A program made the translations under genes and the position numbers. 64,000 nucleotides of DNA, from assembly GCA_004835665.1 (NCBI GenBank), contig RBKR01000005.1, positions 558,001 to 622,000 of the forward strand. The letters are read 5' to 3'. Source of the DNA: Phoma sp. XZ068. Taxonomy: Eukaryota; Ascomycota; Dothideomycetes; Pleosporales; Didymellaceae. Positions within the stretch are counted from its first letter, which is position 1; every line of letters starts with the position of its first letter. Positions 9,683 through 21,800 of this stretch are shown in pieces. Below the pieces are notes generated by a model. The model ran no database searches. It was not told the DNA's origin and worked only from the letters and a program-made list of their open reading frames with translations.

Positions 9683-11850
9683 ATGTCATCAGGCGAGCGC
9701 CAATTCGAAGGAGGCATGCATGCATCGTCAAGTTCCGGTCACATCTTCAGGAAACATCCGTTGGCCGAAGAGCTCCTGCATTGGTTCACCCAGCAAGGGG
9801 GGTGGATAAGTCCGGATGTTCAGCTCGTGTACAGCGAGTCTCAAGGCCATCACATGCGAGCGCTACGACCAACAACACCAGAGGTAGTGACTTGTCCCCT
9901 GAAGCTGACGCTCTCGAGCCTCAACCTAGACCAGGACCAGAAAGAGGTGCTACCGATTACGAGCCCTCTACAGCGTTGTCGTGGCAAGATACCTGACCAC
10001 ATACTAACCTATCTGCTCTTGATTGAACAGCGCAACAAAGGCAAAGAGTCACCATGGCACAATTATATCGCATGTCTGCCTGGACCGGAGAGTATGACAA
10101 CGCCTCTCTGGTTCGATGAGGAGGATGTAGCTTTCCTGGCTGGCACTAGCCTAGCGCCCGCTCTCAAAGAAAGGACTGCAGACTATCAGAAGCAGTGGGA
10201 GCATGCTGTCAGCGTGATGAAAGAGGTGGGCGTTGCTTGGGCTGATGAAGTAGACTTGTAAGTGCTCGCCAGTGATGTTTTCAGACCAGCACAAACGCAA
10301 ATCATTCCGCAAGCCTTGGTGCAACAGGTACCTGAAAGGTTATTTTTAATCTGAACAATCTCAATCAAGTCGGGCATGGCTGTTCTTTTTGCAAAATTCT
10401 CTCCACCAGATATAGGATGCGATTGGTAAGTATTATACTAATATACACCAGCAAATCCCTGTTATGGGCCGCCACCATATTCACATCACGAGCCTTCATC
10501 TCAACACACATTCTGCCAGAGATTGAGACCATCCCAATCCTCTTCCCAGTTGTCGACATTCTCAACCATTCCGTCACCGCCAAAGTAGAGTGGGACTTCA
10601 AACCTCACCAGTCCTTTACCCTTCGCTGTCTTGACAGCCCCAACTTCACTGTCAATGAAGAGCTCTTCAACAACTACGCTCCGAAGCAAAATGACGAGCT
10701 GCTCCTCGGCTACGGTTTCTGTCTCGCCGACAATCCCATTGAGCAGTTCGCTTTGAAACTTGCCTTCCAGCCTGAGCTCATGCAGTATGCCACGCAGATG
10801 GGATTGATGAAGCCTGAGAGCGTGTCATTTGGCATGCACACATCATTCCTAGATACTGATCCGAACAAGGAGCAGCACTTTCTCCGCGCCAAGGGTCATC
10901 CATTTGGCCGGTACGACAACGACATCCCATTCTTCTGTGGTGTGCCACCATACATTGTACACTTCTTCTTCATCCAAACCGTGCTCTCGCTCGAGCTAGA
11001 TTTGAGTAGCATTGATATCGCGAGACCAGGGGAGAGGATTACCTTTCAAGTTCTGATCCTACTCCATCAGGCGCTCACGCAGCGGAGCTCTACCCTGCCA
11101 CTCACTATCGCCGCTAAACCAAAGAACGTCAAGCAGGAATTCGCAAAATCCTACCGAAACGGCCAAGCCCGTATCATCCACGCTGTTCGCAACGAACTCC
11201 GATCGACCATAGACGCACTTCGGGTCCCTCCAAACACGCAACTGCCCCAGCGTTCAGCGCTGTTGACTGTCTCCAATGGTCTCGCCGCTCTGCGTGTCGA
11301 ATATTCCGCCGCCGCTGCCAGGTTTGAAGCAGGGCTTAAGAAGCACCAACTCGAGGGCCCGCAAGACGAGCGAATGATCTGGACAATCCTCCTTATCACC
11401 TACGCTGCCCTCATCTTAACCAATGCAGACAACGCCAGCGGTGTAAACTCTACCTTGCTGACGAGCCTCACCTCTGCACACCCGCTACCGAACCTCGAAG
11501 ATGGCATCGAAGATGCTGAAACGTACACTTTCCTTGATGACCATCTCAACGACTTCTTAGCGCTGGATGGCCAGGGAGAGGAGCTGGGGCCAAGCGACGT
11601 GCTCGACGACCTGGGCCTTACATTCGTCAAGGCGAAGGAGGGCGAGGGCGCATTCATCGACGGGCCAACCGAGAATCTGGGCGCAAGACTGCTGATGTGG
11701 AGTATGAGCGTCGCGCAAGCCGATGTGGTGCCTGTCATTGGGCTTGATGGAGTGGAGATGTGTTTGTTTGTCCAAGCTGGGGATGGGAAGGGGAAGTGGA
11801 TGACCGAAGACGCCCCATGTGCAGGACGTCAGTCTCAGGAGGGGATCTAG
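9683..11850 (+). CDS. SET-domain lysine methyltransferase, Rubisco-LSMT/RKM type
   Basis: Predicted SAM-dependent protein-lysine methyltransferase of the split SET class, whose fungal members methylate ribosomal proteins or elongation factors. Exons 9683-10257 and 10452-11850 (657 residues); intron 10258-10451 has a GTAAGT donor and a TACTAAT branch site near the CAG acceptor. The join restores frame as ...ADEVD-F-KSLLWAATIFTSRAF, which matches the expected helix before the second SET half. The N-terminus has the LSMT-type start (LAEELLHWFTQQGGW, about 33-47). The catalytic core has FPVVDILNHS, NNYAPKQNDELLLGYGF (the Asn-His-Ser and Tyr-containing motifs of SET) and DNPIEQFALKL. The C-terminal 300 residues are helical, as in the substrate-binding domain. 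The first ATG of the frame was used. The substrate cannot be read from sequence. Confidence 0.88.
10258..10451 (+). other. Intron with two in-frame acceptors
   Basis: One GTAAGT donor pairs with either the CAG ending at 10409 or the CAG ending at 10451. The 42 bases between them hold no in-frame stop, so the upstream acceptor would add 14 residues just before the second SET half. The downstream acceptor is preferred because of its TACTAAT branch site and better family fit. Confidence 0.6.
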
Positions 11851-12588
11851 TAGGAGCTGCCCAATGAGGTATGACTAAGTTATACAATATTTTCTCTTGA
11901 GTAGCATCCTCGTTTTCTCGTGTCCGGTTGAATAATGATGATTACTCAAGTATCTCACACAATGCGCCATATACAGTACAGAACCCACTCTCGCTGCACC
12001 CATAGTTCAGCAGCTCGCCGGGAATGTGAAACGCCATGCTGAAGTAAAGGTAGTCTGGCATTAACGATTTCTGTATGGTGTGAAGTGTTGGTTTGAGTAC
12101 ATACAAGTACGTAGTATGAGACACTAAAAGCTACGGTCCTAGATAGCCTAGTAGGTGAGATGAGGTGGAGAAGGGAGATTATGGTGTGGAGAGCTGATGC
12201 TCGATTTCAGAATCCAGGACGATGCTGGACAACGATGCACGATGCTGGAAGATTCTGAGCGAGGCGTGTACGTATAGATGTACACGTTCATGGAGGAGAT
12301 TAGGGCTTGTAGGTGCATGGCTAGTTTTGCCTTGGGTATGGCACTTCTCGGTTTTGGTTTGCGATATAGGAATTGATGCTGACAATAATCACTGTTTTAT
12401 GAACAGCGCGCTAGATATGAGTGCAGTCACTTGAGCTTGGTCGGGTGCCTCACCGAGCTATGTAGTGCAGAGGTGAAGAAGAGCAATGCAGTCTCGTCGA
12501 CAAACAAAATCCGTTCTCGCAACATGACAGGTCGAAGAAGTCGATACCATATATCTATCTAACCATTCATCCCATCTATCAATATAAT
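11851..12588. other. Intergenic region between convergent genes
   Basis: Should hold the 3' UTRs of the SET gene and of dsc2. I see no coding signal or RNA gene in it. Confidence 0.5.
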
Positions 12589-13487
12589 TCAAGCTCTCGC
12601 CCCAAATTGCCCCCCAATCATCTCCCCCAATGTCCGCCTCTGCCTCGCCTGCCCCGTCTCCCCCGCCAAAATCCCCGTACTCGTTCCATCACTCCTCTCG
12701 CTCTCCAGCCTCTGCCTCAGCCCCTCGAAACCACCCTTGTCGCCGTCCTCCTGCCCGACCATCCACCCAGGCACCCTCCATCCATACGCGCCCGGTAGCA
12801 AGTCGCGACGATACGCTGTGCCTACCGCCCAGCCCACAGCAGCGGCAAGCAAAGACCCCGGGAACTGGGAGAGCGCGAGTTGGAAGGGCGCGAGGTAGGA
12901 TGTAGCTTTGCTTGTGATTGTGATGCTGCGGGACCAGATGCTGGTTGCTTGCTGGGCTGTGGAAGACGAGGTCGTGCTGGCAGGCGAGATGCGGTACTTG
13001 TATGTATACGGGATAGCGGCGTAGTAGTTTGCTAGGAGAGCGAAGAGGATGCTTGTCGGTCCGCTGGGGAGGTAGTTTATATAACCGAAGGAGAGAGGGC
13101 GGAGGACAAAGGTGAGGAGTATGGGGGGTAGAAGTGTGGTGTATGGAAGTGTTGCGATGAGGAAGCTCTGTGTATGGTGAGTATATTATTCTGTCTTCGT
13201 GGTTTCTCTCGAGGTATACGTACGAGGAACTTGCGGCTTCCCCATAGCCGTTCAACAACCCTCAGCTGGTAGAAAGACAATACGCCAAACAACACCTCGG
13301 TACTGTTCGTAAACACCCAGCCCCACGTCACGAAACGCCAAAGTTGTCCATAGCCCCAAATGTGCGGTACGACAGCAACGGGCAGGTAGTAGCGGGTATC
13401 GGTGATGGTAGTAACGAGGGCGCCGATGACGGTTCCGAAGACGAGGAATTGGCTGACAGGCGCGTTTGTGAAGCCTGATGATATCAT
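12589..13487 (-). CDS. dsc2: Dsc2, rhomboid-like subunit of the Dsc E3 ubiquitin ligase
   Basis: Membrane subunit of the Golgi/endosomal Dsc ubiquitin ligase, which in fission yeast and Aspergillus supports SREBP cleavage and hypoxia/sterol response. Exons (minus) 13487-13224 and 13167-12589; the 56-nt intron 13168-13223 (GTACGT...CAG) falls in phase 0 and joins WGSRKFL to SFLIATLPY. Product 280 residues. The N-terminus MISSGFTNAPVSQFLVFG, the segment WGYGQLWRFVTWGWVFTNST (rhomboid-fold first helix and loop) and LPSGPTSILFALLANY are typical of the Dsc2/UBAC2 pseudoprotease family; no catalytic Ser-His dyad is evident. I see no clear UBA domain at the C-terminus, which ends in a polar tail (LGEMIGGQFGARA). 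Start ATG is the first of the frame. Confidence 0.9.
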
Positions 13488-13897
13488 TGTCGCATATGGT
13501 GGGGTATTGTGTAGAGAGTTCAGGGGTTATTGCGCCTGCATAATCAAGGTCGAGGTGGTGCACAAATATATGGGCAGGAAGAGGATGCTAGAACGAAGTT
13601 ATGACGGAACCGTGGTTGGGGTGGAGCGGAATGCGGAGTAAACGTGGCACCTCCGAGATGATCACGTGCAATAGCTTTCACCATTCAATGTGATAAAATG
13701 TCTTCACTAATCTAATGATGCACCCTGCATGCCAGCAGGTCCAGAAAGCGCAGCGCCGGCGCGTGAGAGTCAAAAGTTGTCTTCTCCAAGTTGTGTATCT
13801 TGTCAAGAATTCTTGAGGAACCAACCACCTTAAGAACGCCCTGCTGAAGCAATCATCATACAAAGGAGAGCATGAAACGTACAATCATTATGTTATC
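13488..13897. other. Promoter region of dsc2 and 3' flank of the next gene
   Basis: Both neighbours are on the minus strand. The region should carry the dsc2 promoter and the coiled-coil gene's 3' UTR. Nothing else is supported. Confidence 0.45.
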
Positions 13898-15835
13898 TCA
13901 GTCCGACTCCTGATGTCGTCTCCGTATACTTCCTTTGAGCTTCATTATAGTTTTCCTCATGAACTGCTCCTCGTTCTCTCTAGGATTGAACAAGAAGTCT
14001 TTCTCCGGCCTTTCCGTCGCCGGCGTTGTAGGGTTTGTCCTGACTCCCTCCGCCCTAATGGCGAAGGTTCTTGAACCCGAGCCTCCTTCGTCTGAGGAAA
14101 TTTCTGGTCTTAGTGTCTGCGTCGTCGCTCTCGATCTCAGCGGTCTCACGTTCTCCGTGTCTTTCCACCAGCGTTCTTTGTCTGGTCGATCTATACGAGG
14201 GGATGTTAGTAAAGATATCGTTGAAGACCGAGGGTATGCTGATGTCCATGTGGTTAGTACTTGCTCTTGCTCTTGTTCTTCCGATCCTATAAGGGTACCC
14301 GCTGTGCTCGACTCGAGCGTATCAACTGAGAGCTGAGGTCGTAGCTGATCATCGCTGGTGGTACGTGCATGACGGCTGCTGATTCGCGGCGGCGGTGCTG
14401 GAGAAGGTTCGTTGACGGAATGTGTTCGAGTTCGAGACCTCGAGCTCTTGGCCGAGGTAGGGGTGTGACTTGACGACGGTCGCGATGTGATGGAGTGTTG
14501 TAGCTGGTCAGGTCGATGCAAACTGCGAAGGCCAGAAGGGTGGTGTGTTTGTACGGGAGCGACCGTAGCGGGTCGGCGCAAATCTGCACCTGATCTGGCG
14601 ATGAATTGTTCGACATCTTGCTCTTGCCGATACCGTCGCTCTCTGAACCGCTCGTCGACTGTTCGAGGGGTGACTTGCGCATACTCTTCAGGTATTTGCC
14701 CAATATTAGGGGATTGTATGTTAGAAATTACGCTGGCTGCTCTCAGAGAAGCATCTGACATGCGCTTGGACAAGTTGCGCGCCGTTCGCGTATGCTCTTT
14801 GGTCATTTCAATGAACCTCTTTGACTGTATCGATGTCCCTGATCGAATGGATTGCGCGTCTCGGTCACGGTCTGCGCGGGGCGTGGCTGGCTGGCTATAG
14901 TAGTCCGAGTCATCGTAGCTGGTCGCGGGGCGGTGTTCATCGATGCTGTAGACGCGCTGAGGGTAATGAGCGCTGCCGTCGACCTGCCTTGATTCTATTG
15001 CAGCTACCCTTGACTTGAGATCGTCGACTTCCTCCTTGAGATGCTGCTTTTCGCTCTCCAGGTTCGTAATCATTTCCACGGCTTCGTTGAAAGCGTCCTC
15101 CTGATTTCGCATGCTCGCTACAGCCTCGTCGTTGATTTTGGTGAGATTTACTACTTCTTGCTTCAATGCCTTATTTGACTCTACCACTGCCTCATTCTCG
15201 AGCTCCAGCTTGTCGAGGTCATTGCCCATGTCAATGAGCTGGTCTTGGTAGTCTCGCAGCCCGTCCAATGTTTCTGCCAGCTTTCTATTCTCCGCGCGCA
15301 ATTCGTAATTCTCCTCTTCAAGCGGCTTGAGCTGATCCATCTCTTCTTTGGCCAGCACCCATTTGGCCTGCAGCTCATGGTTGCTGTTCTTCAGCAACTC
15401 AACTCGAATGTTCTGCTTGATCAGTTCGTCCCGCAGCTTCTCAACTTCAGCACTCAGCTCCAAGTTTGTCTTTCCACGTGGCGGTGTGTCATCTTTCTCA
15501 TTCCCACGCCGTCTACGAATGGGCGATTCTGGCGTCATCAGTTCCTGTGGAAGGTCAAATTCGTCGAATGCGTCCGGCGACGTAGATGGAGTGCGTAGCG
15601 CCAAGGGAGTCGGTGCAACAGGACGTGGAGGTAGAGTATTGATGTGTGCGGGTGTGGGTGTGTTCTGAATAGGCGTGTTCTGAGCTCGCCTAGCTTGGAG
15701 CGCGTGGCGCAAGTACTCTGATTTGGGTATGCTCATAGAAGTCGCTGACCGACTGAAAGCAGGTTTTGGTTCGGGCGTGGCCGGCCTGAAGGTGTGGTCG
15801 AGGGAAGACCCGCGCGATGAAGGTGGGGTTGCCAT
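13898..15835 (-). CDS. Coiled-coil protein, possibly cytoskeletal, unrecognised
   Basis: A single-exon gene; the first ATG (15835, context TCCATGGC) gives 645 residues. After a disordered Ser/Thr/Pro-rich N-terminus, a long heptad-type coiled coil runs from about residue 120 to 285, starting KTNLELSAEVEKLRDEL and with repeated Leu/Asn-Leu spacing (LEEENYELRAENRKLAETL). Basic, Ser-rich disorder follows with many RSxT-type sites, and it ends in a basic segment (KLKGSIRRRHQ). Such a layout is common in spindle-pole, septal-pore or polarity adaptor proteins, but I see no signature that fixes one. Function is left open. Confidence 0.75.
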   Translation of the reverse strand: MATPPSSRGSSLDHTFRPATPEPKPAFSRSATSMSIPKSEYLRHALQARRAQNTPIQNTPTPAHINTLPPRPVAPTPLALRTPSTSPDAFDEFDLPQELMTPESPIRRRRGNEKDDTPPRGKTNLELSAEVEKLRDELIKQNIRVELLKNSNHELQAKWVLAKEEMDQLKPLEEENYELRAENRKLAETLDGLRDYQDQLIDMGNDLDKLELENEAVVESNKALKQEVVNLTKINDEAVASMRNQEDAFNEAVEMITNLESEKQHLKEEVDDLKSRVAAIESRQVDGSAHYPQRVYSIDEHRPATSYDDSDYYSQPATPRADRDRDAQSIRSGTSIQSKRFIEMTKEHTRTARNLSKRMSDASLRAASVISNIQSPNIGQIPEEYAQVTPRTVDERFRERRYRQEQDVEQFIARSGADLRRPATVAPVQTHHPSGLRSLHRPDQLQHSITSRPSSSHTPTSAKSSRSRTRTHSVNEPSPAPPPRISSRHARTTSDDQLRPQLSVDTLESSTAGTLIGSEEQEQEQVLTTWTSAYPRSSTISLLTSPRIDRPDKERWWKDTENVRPLRSRATTQTLRPEISSDEGGSGSRTFAIRAEGVRTNPTTPATERPEKDFLFNPRENEEQFMRKTIMKLKGSIRRRHQESD

Positions 15836-17484
15836 GGACGTAGTATTGGTCGTAATGATAGTTGTGCTGGTCGTTACCAATAATGCTGGCTTGGTGAAAG
15901 TGGGTTGTGCGCAGGGAGTGGTTTTATGGGTTTGCAAGCCACCGTTTTGTTTCCCACAATGCTAGAGCTGGAAACAAAGGACACTTGGTAATCAACTGTG
16001 AATCCACAAGGTGCGGCTTTCGCTCTTGTGGTCGCTATGCTTGTCACGCGACTGCTGGCGAGGGTTGTGATGCGCGAAAGGTCCAGCGCAGCGTCATCGA
16101 ACGGGATATGTGTCTTGGTCTTTGGTCTCGGTCTTGTGTACCGTGGATCGGCACAGTCCGTCGCGGTGTTTAGTCGGCGTTGGGAGGGCAGTAAAGGTGC
16201 TTTAGATGTTGTCGCGTGCAAATACGGGAGGGAAGTCGCTCGATAGAGGGTCGGCCTTTGGTGCCATGTCTCAATTGTCGCGGTCTCGAATGTGGGCTAC
16301 AAGCAGAGAATGGTTCGCTGGGGGTTGGCAAGCTCAAAAGGCGGTGGAATTCCACGTCACTGCAGCAGCAATGGAATGCAGCACCCAACCACGGGAAACA
16401 GAAGCACGACGATTGCGGCCGTTCTGGCGCAGGGGAGCAAACGTCCCAAGTATGCGCACGCAGCGAAAGGGGACGTGGGCACAGGAGGAACGATTGTGCG
16501 TCGGGCAGCAGCTGCATGTTGTGGAGCGCGCCTGCAAACGTCGGTGCCTCTGCTCAGGGCCTTGCATGCATCGCTAGACGGCGAAGGCGTGACCCGCTCA
16601 ACGGCCTGCAATCCCCAGCTTCTCTGACTGGCTGCTGCGAGTGCTAGCTGCGGATCGGTGCATTAGATCGTGGACCCCAATGTGCTGCCCGGGATCTGTG
16701 CAGCACGCCCTGCATTGGCGATAATTCACTGCCAGAGGAAAAGCAACTGTGATGCAGCCACACTCGGTTCGCGCACTGATTTGCTCTTGTCCTCGTGAGC
16801 GCCGAAACAAGCACAATAGTGGAGGCAGCGGGATTAAGAGTGCTGAGCACGGGAGAAGGCGCGTTCCTGGCGCGAACTACAAGCTACGCCCGTAGCGCCG
16901 TACCATATGCATGAAAAGTCCGGCGGTGGCAACGGCTCAACCCTAGGGATCTGCTCCCCAGATGAACGCTCCGCAGAGATGCCCAATCCAGTGTTTCGTT
17001 GGCACGGCGGTTTGCCGATGGTCTACTTGCACAATTGTGAGCAGCACTGAGGTAGCACTGTTTGAGCCACAGGCACAGTTGCACGTTCATTGTCACGCGA
17101 ACGGTGCCTCTTATTACATTACATCATAGCTCGTCAAAAATGCTGGCGAGAACTGCCGACGGAGCGGGCCCCGACGGTAGTGGAGAACAGAACCATGCCA
17201 CGGGAGTAGAACTCACAGCCGCAGGCAATCCAGCCCAAGGCCAGGCATGACGGGCCAGACCTGCTATCGTATTGCGAAACGACCGCGAGGGTTTATTCCA
17301 TAGTGGTGGGTGTAATTTCTGTAGACCTGCAGACGGGAATTGAGTTTTGATAGTGGGTTGATGAAGGTGGGGCAGCCACGGTTGCTGAATATGTAGGTGA
17401 CGAAGAAAGTGTCGCGATTACAAGGTGCTAATTATGCCCGTATCACATGGTTGTACAATAGTGTGATAGTCTGCAAAGCGATGC
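15836..17484. other. Intergenic region, no gene supported
   Basis: Contains the promoter of the coiled-coil gene and the 3' flank of ERG27. A GC-rich part (about 16200-16650) is open in many frames on both strands. Composition explains this, and no frame shows a domain or a clear start. Confidence 0.4.
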
Positions 17485-18860
17485 TTATTCCATCTCAACC
17501 GCAACGCCGGCTCGCCTCAGCCTGTCCTCCCAGTCACACCGAAGCATCTCCATCTCCTCCCAACATCTCTTCCCTGTCTCCTCGAACCTTTCCCTTTCTT
17601 CCTTAGTAAGGTCTTTCGCGTATGGGTCCCTCCCCTTCCTCTTGTACTCCGCCAATTTGCCTCCCCAGCCCCACCCGGACACCTCTGTCCGCTCAACACG
17701 TTCTTGGCCCCAGCAATCTGTTGCACTGCCCCATTTGCCAACACCTTCCTTCTCCTCCATATTATCCAGTGTACTCTGCTTGGCAAGTGCGAGCCAGACC
17801 ATGGCGACAGCACCTTTTTCGATACTGATAGGATGCCATTGGCTCCCAAGCCAGCGAGCGACGTAGAATGCCGCTATCATGGCGTATTCGAGAACGAGTG
17901 GCAGCGCGAAGATGGACGTTGCGGTAATGCCGGGGTGTGTGACGTAGATCAGAGGTTCTGTGGTAACAGAGGGTTGGTCGTCTAAGTCGAAGTACTGGCC
18001 CACAGCGTTAGACGTAGCTGGTAGTCTAGATGTGATCCCCATGACGTCTGTCAAACGCTTCGACGACTCGTACGCTGCATCTTCAGAAAGAATGCCTTGG
18101 AGGTCGTTGATGTTCAAAGTGTGCGCATAAGCCTCCAAACTGCTTGTCCAGATCAGCCTGCCCCTCGTACCTTTGCTCCTGGGGTGTTGTGCAAGCAGCG
18201 GCGCTAGGTAGTGGCCCAGCAGGTAGTGGCCGAAGAAGTTGGCGCAGAAGACCTCACCCAATGCCGGCTCCTCTTGCGGTTTCTCATCTTCGGCTGGCAG
18301 CTGTGGTTTTGCAAGCCATCCTTTGCCCGATATCTTGAACGTGGGCCAACTGACAGCCGTTCTCCACCGTCGGAGGACGCTCCAGATGGCCAGAGGCCAA
18401 TTGATGCCGGTCCACCCGCCGATCCCAGCGTTGCAGATGACAACGTCGAGCTTCGGTGTCGTCTCACGCAGCTTTTTACTCAGCTTCTGCACCGATACGA
18501 GGCTCAGCAAGTCCAGTCGCTCCTGCCTAAAGTGTATGCGCCCCTGTAGCAGCTGCGTCACGCCCGGTAATCTCCGTTCGTGCTGGCGGCAGACCTTGCG
18601 TAGGTGTGCTTCGAGTGTCGCAATCGTAGCATCCCCTTTTTTCTTGTCTCGTGTCGTGACGATGAGGACGAGCGATTCTGTTTGTGGGCGTGTCTGCGCG
18701 AACTCGTCGATCATTCGGGTACATATGCCAAGGCCCAGGCCACTGTAAAATCGTCAATGGGAGGTTTGTGTGGGACGAGAGTATCAAGTTACCTGTTGGC
18801 GCCAGTGATGAGGACATAATACCCATTCTCGGGTTGTGGTATGTCTTCTAGGTACGACAT
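17485..18860 (-). CDS. ERG27: Erg27, 3-keto-steroid reductase (sterol C-4 demethylation)
   Basis: NADPH-dependent SDR that reduces the C-3 ketone formed during sterol C-4 demethylation, acting at the ER with Erg25/Erg26/Erg28. Exons (minus) 18860-18793 and 18742-17485; the 50-nt intron 18743-18792 (GTAACT...ACAG) joins TGAN to SGLGLG, rebuilding the NADP-binding TGxxxGxG motif. Product 441 residues. Other SDR landmarks are VVICNAGIGG, the WTSSLEAYAH serine region and the catalytic YESSK. The insert between strand 4 and the catalytic region (about 150-200) and the long charged C-terminal tail (KRKGRDPYAKDLTKEERERF) are usual for fungal Erg27, as is the length. It lies about 5 kb from dsc2, which acts upstream in sterol sensing in other fungi. 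Confidence 0.92.
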
Positions 18861-21800
18861 GTCTGACGGCTGAAATGGGGATGATGCGGATCCTTGAACG
18901 CCAAACGCTCCCGCGATTTCCTGTTCCTATTTCGCTTACAATTTCGACTACAGCCAATCACAGAATGTTATCGTAGCGATGCCCTGATTGGGTCATCTCT
19001 CGCAATTTTATTGAGAGTACGAGTGCGAACGCCATGTTGGACAAGATAATTGAGACGTCTCTCCAGACAAGCTTATTTTCTTGACATCAGGCTGACCTGT
19101 ACTTAGGATGGCAGCTGCAATGGGCCCGAGCAAACAAGGCAACATATCGACCAATATTCCGTACTGGGATAATGCTTCCTGAGATTCTAGTACATCATCC
19201 ATTTTAGGCTTGTCCAAGTGGAATCTTTGCCAAATCCGTGTGCAGACTCGACGGCGGGTTCATGCATTCGGCCCTCGAGTATTCCGCCAAATGCCGAAGC
19301 TTCCAGCAACTGTTTTGCCTTTACCCCCACCGAGGCTGCATGCTGCCGCTTGCTTCAGCGAAGCCCGGGTTTTCACTGCCTACCTTGTGGAAGTACCGCG
19401 ACAGGCTCTCCTTTCAGGGAGTGTTCACCGGTGCTGTAACTTTTACATCCGCTATCACTGTCTACTCGGGCCGCAGCGCAGTCAGACCATCCATTTCGAA
19501 CACCTGACCATTGCGCACTGGCTTTCCAAGGTATCCCCGTCACACTGTCAAACCCGAAACTTCCGTATCGCGGAGGGTAAGACTCGTGAGTCGCCAGGCG
19601 GCCAAATCGTATCGGCCCCCGAACGCTAATGATGAGACGTTTGCGCTTCGCGTGCTTCGCGGGGAAGACGGATACTGGTCGACGGTGACCGGAGAAGGAC
19701 CGTCGCGGCATAGACATCGGTTCAATGAGAGCGAAGGGTACAGGGAAGCTGGTGTTGGCTTATTTGGCTTGTCTGGCTTGTCGGAGAAGCCGTAAATGCC
19801 GCAGAGAAGGCTTAGTGAGGATTTTCGTAGGGATGTCTGGGTCATGTAAGTGCAGCATCGCCCAGATGTCGAATGATTTGCGTCTAGAAGAGCCCACTTG
19901 ATAAGCTTCCGATACTGCTGCGTTGAGCGTTCCCATGCACGTCACGCGTGGCCAAAGTTCGGTGCGCGTTTCAGCCCAACACTAAGCTCGTGCTCCGGCG
20001 ATCGTCGTCAACGGGTATGCAGAGAAAGTAAACGGAGTTCACTCCGTCGTCTCGCAACGGTCGAGTTGAGAACGAGGCGGGCGGCCACGCAACTTTGCCA
20101 GCTGAATATGGCCTGAGCCGAGGCTGTGTAGGTTGCCGAGACGGCTTTAAGATTCGGAGGACCAGGAAGTGGGTTCACGTCGTGGAGTAGGCATGAAACC
20201 TTTGCGGCCTTGGTGTTGTTAATGTCGATGAAGGTTTGGGGCAGATGGACATACCGGGCCTGAAATGCGCCGGGCACCACTTGTTCGGCGCTCGGACGAC
20301 ACGGTGACGACACCCCGGGCCTTGGCGATGTTCGACAGTCGAGGAATATCGGAGGCATTGTTTGATCAACAATTTGAATTTCGAGCAACCGGGGACATGA
20401 TTTGATATAGGACAACTGAACAGGTTTCCTAAATACGAATGTACAAGGCTTGATCCTAATAGGGCCGACTGCCTGCGAAACGGGGCTTTTCTGTCAGAAC
20501 TCGGCCCGCTCCCGCGAGCCAAAACGTCGGTTCCTGAGGCATGAATCAGATCGACTTTGATAGTTGCTCGTTCCAGTCACGCTAAGCACAAAACTTGACC
20601 GTTTGCGAGCCTGCAGGTGTCACTAGTGGCACCAGCAGCTTGCAGTCGACTTACCGATGCAGGTGCTTCATGCTGACTGCATCTGCGCTTCTTGTTGGAT
20701 TGTTCGGTGGTTGTGGTGCGAATACCGATCGCCCTATGGTCAAAAGGAGCATCTAGCTTAACGAGGGCAACTGTAATCCCGGGATCGACAAGCCTAACGA
20801 TTGGCTCGCGACTTTCCTCCGAATCTGCAAGACGACCATCAATGTTTCCAGGGCTGACCCAGCCGGTCTGAACAAGCACCATAGAGACTTGCCGTTATAG
20901 ACCTGCGATGATTGTAGACTAAGTGTGCATATGCTCGTTGTGCTCGATCGAGCGAACCATGGGATGTTATTACACAATCGCAACTAAGCGAGCACCACTT
21001 GGAACAGTTAGGAAGCTAGGAGCACTGCAGCACTCTGAGTGGTCTTATGTGCATACCCAGTGCCCGTGTGGAGACTCAGCTCCCACTTGAATATAGACTT
21101 GGTACTCTACGGCTTTGTCCATATAGTTTAAAGTCACGTTGAGCATATGCGTTGCTAGGCAGCGCATCATCTTCGTACTTTCTGCAGCGTTGTCTTGTCT
21201 TCATCATTCGCCTGAATGGCACCGCTGAGAGCTTGTGGCGCTAGGCAAGTATACATTAAGTCTGAACCAAGGCACAGCGAGATGGGTGCTGAATTTGAAA
21301 CAAATCTCAGTTTGCGGGAGACCGTCGTCAAAGTGAAGCTTCGGCAGCGGCTCGTTCACCGGAAGTCCTACCGTCTTGACAGCTCGGCCCAATTTATAAC
21401 ACATCCTTCAACAAAATGGCGAGCTGTGTGTGGTTGCGTAGGCTATTTACGTGCAACCGTGGCTTGGTAATTGCCGTCCAGGTCCCCCGGGTTTATATGC
21501 CGCTCATGGGAAGGACTCCTTCCATAGAATCACCTTAAAAGAATAAGGCGTCGGCCGGTTGAACGCGGGATTGAGGTTGAACCTGAGTCAGTCCACCTTG
21601 CTGCATGTGATTGAGACGCGTACCTGCTCCGCGGAGCTGGTAATCGCGCGTTCAGTGGAAGCTAGTGACTTGGTCAACTGGAAAGTAACACTGCAAATCC
21701 CCCGCTTCGTATAAATCATATCTCTGTTCTCACGGAAAGTTTATGTGCAGCAAGCGAAGCTGACCAGCGTAGGCATGAGCCATAGCTTGGCCTAAACATC

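Noticed and set aside
16170..16650. Cluster of overlapping open frames on both strands
   Set aside because: Many frames open at once points to GC-rich composition; none has a start context, signal peptide or motif.
20008..20882. Two minus-strand frames that might be exons of one gene
   Set aside because: No splice pair joins them cleanly and neither shows a domain; left inside the gene-poor block.
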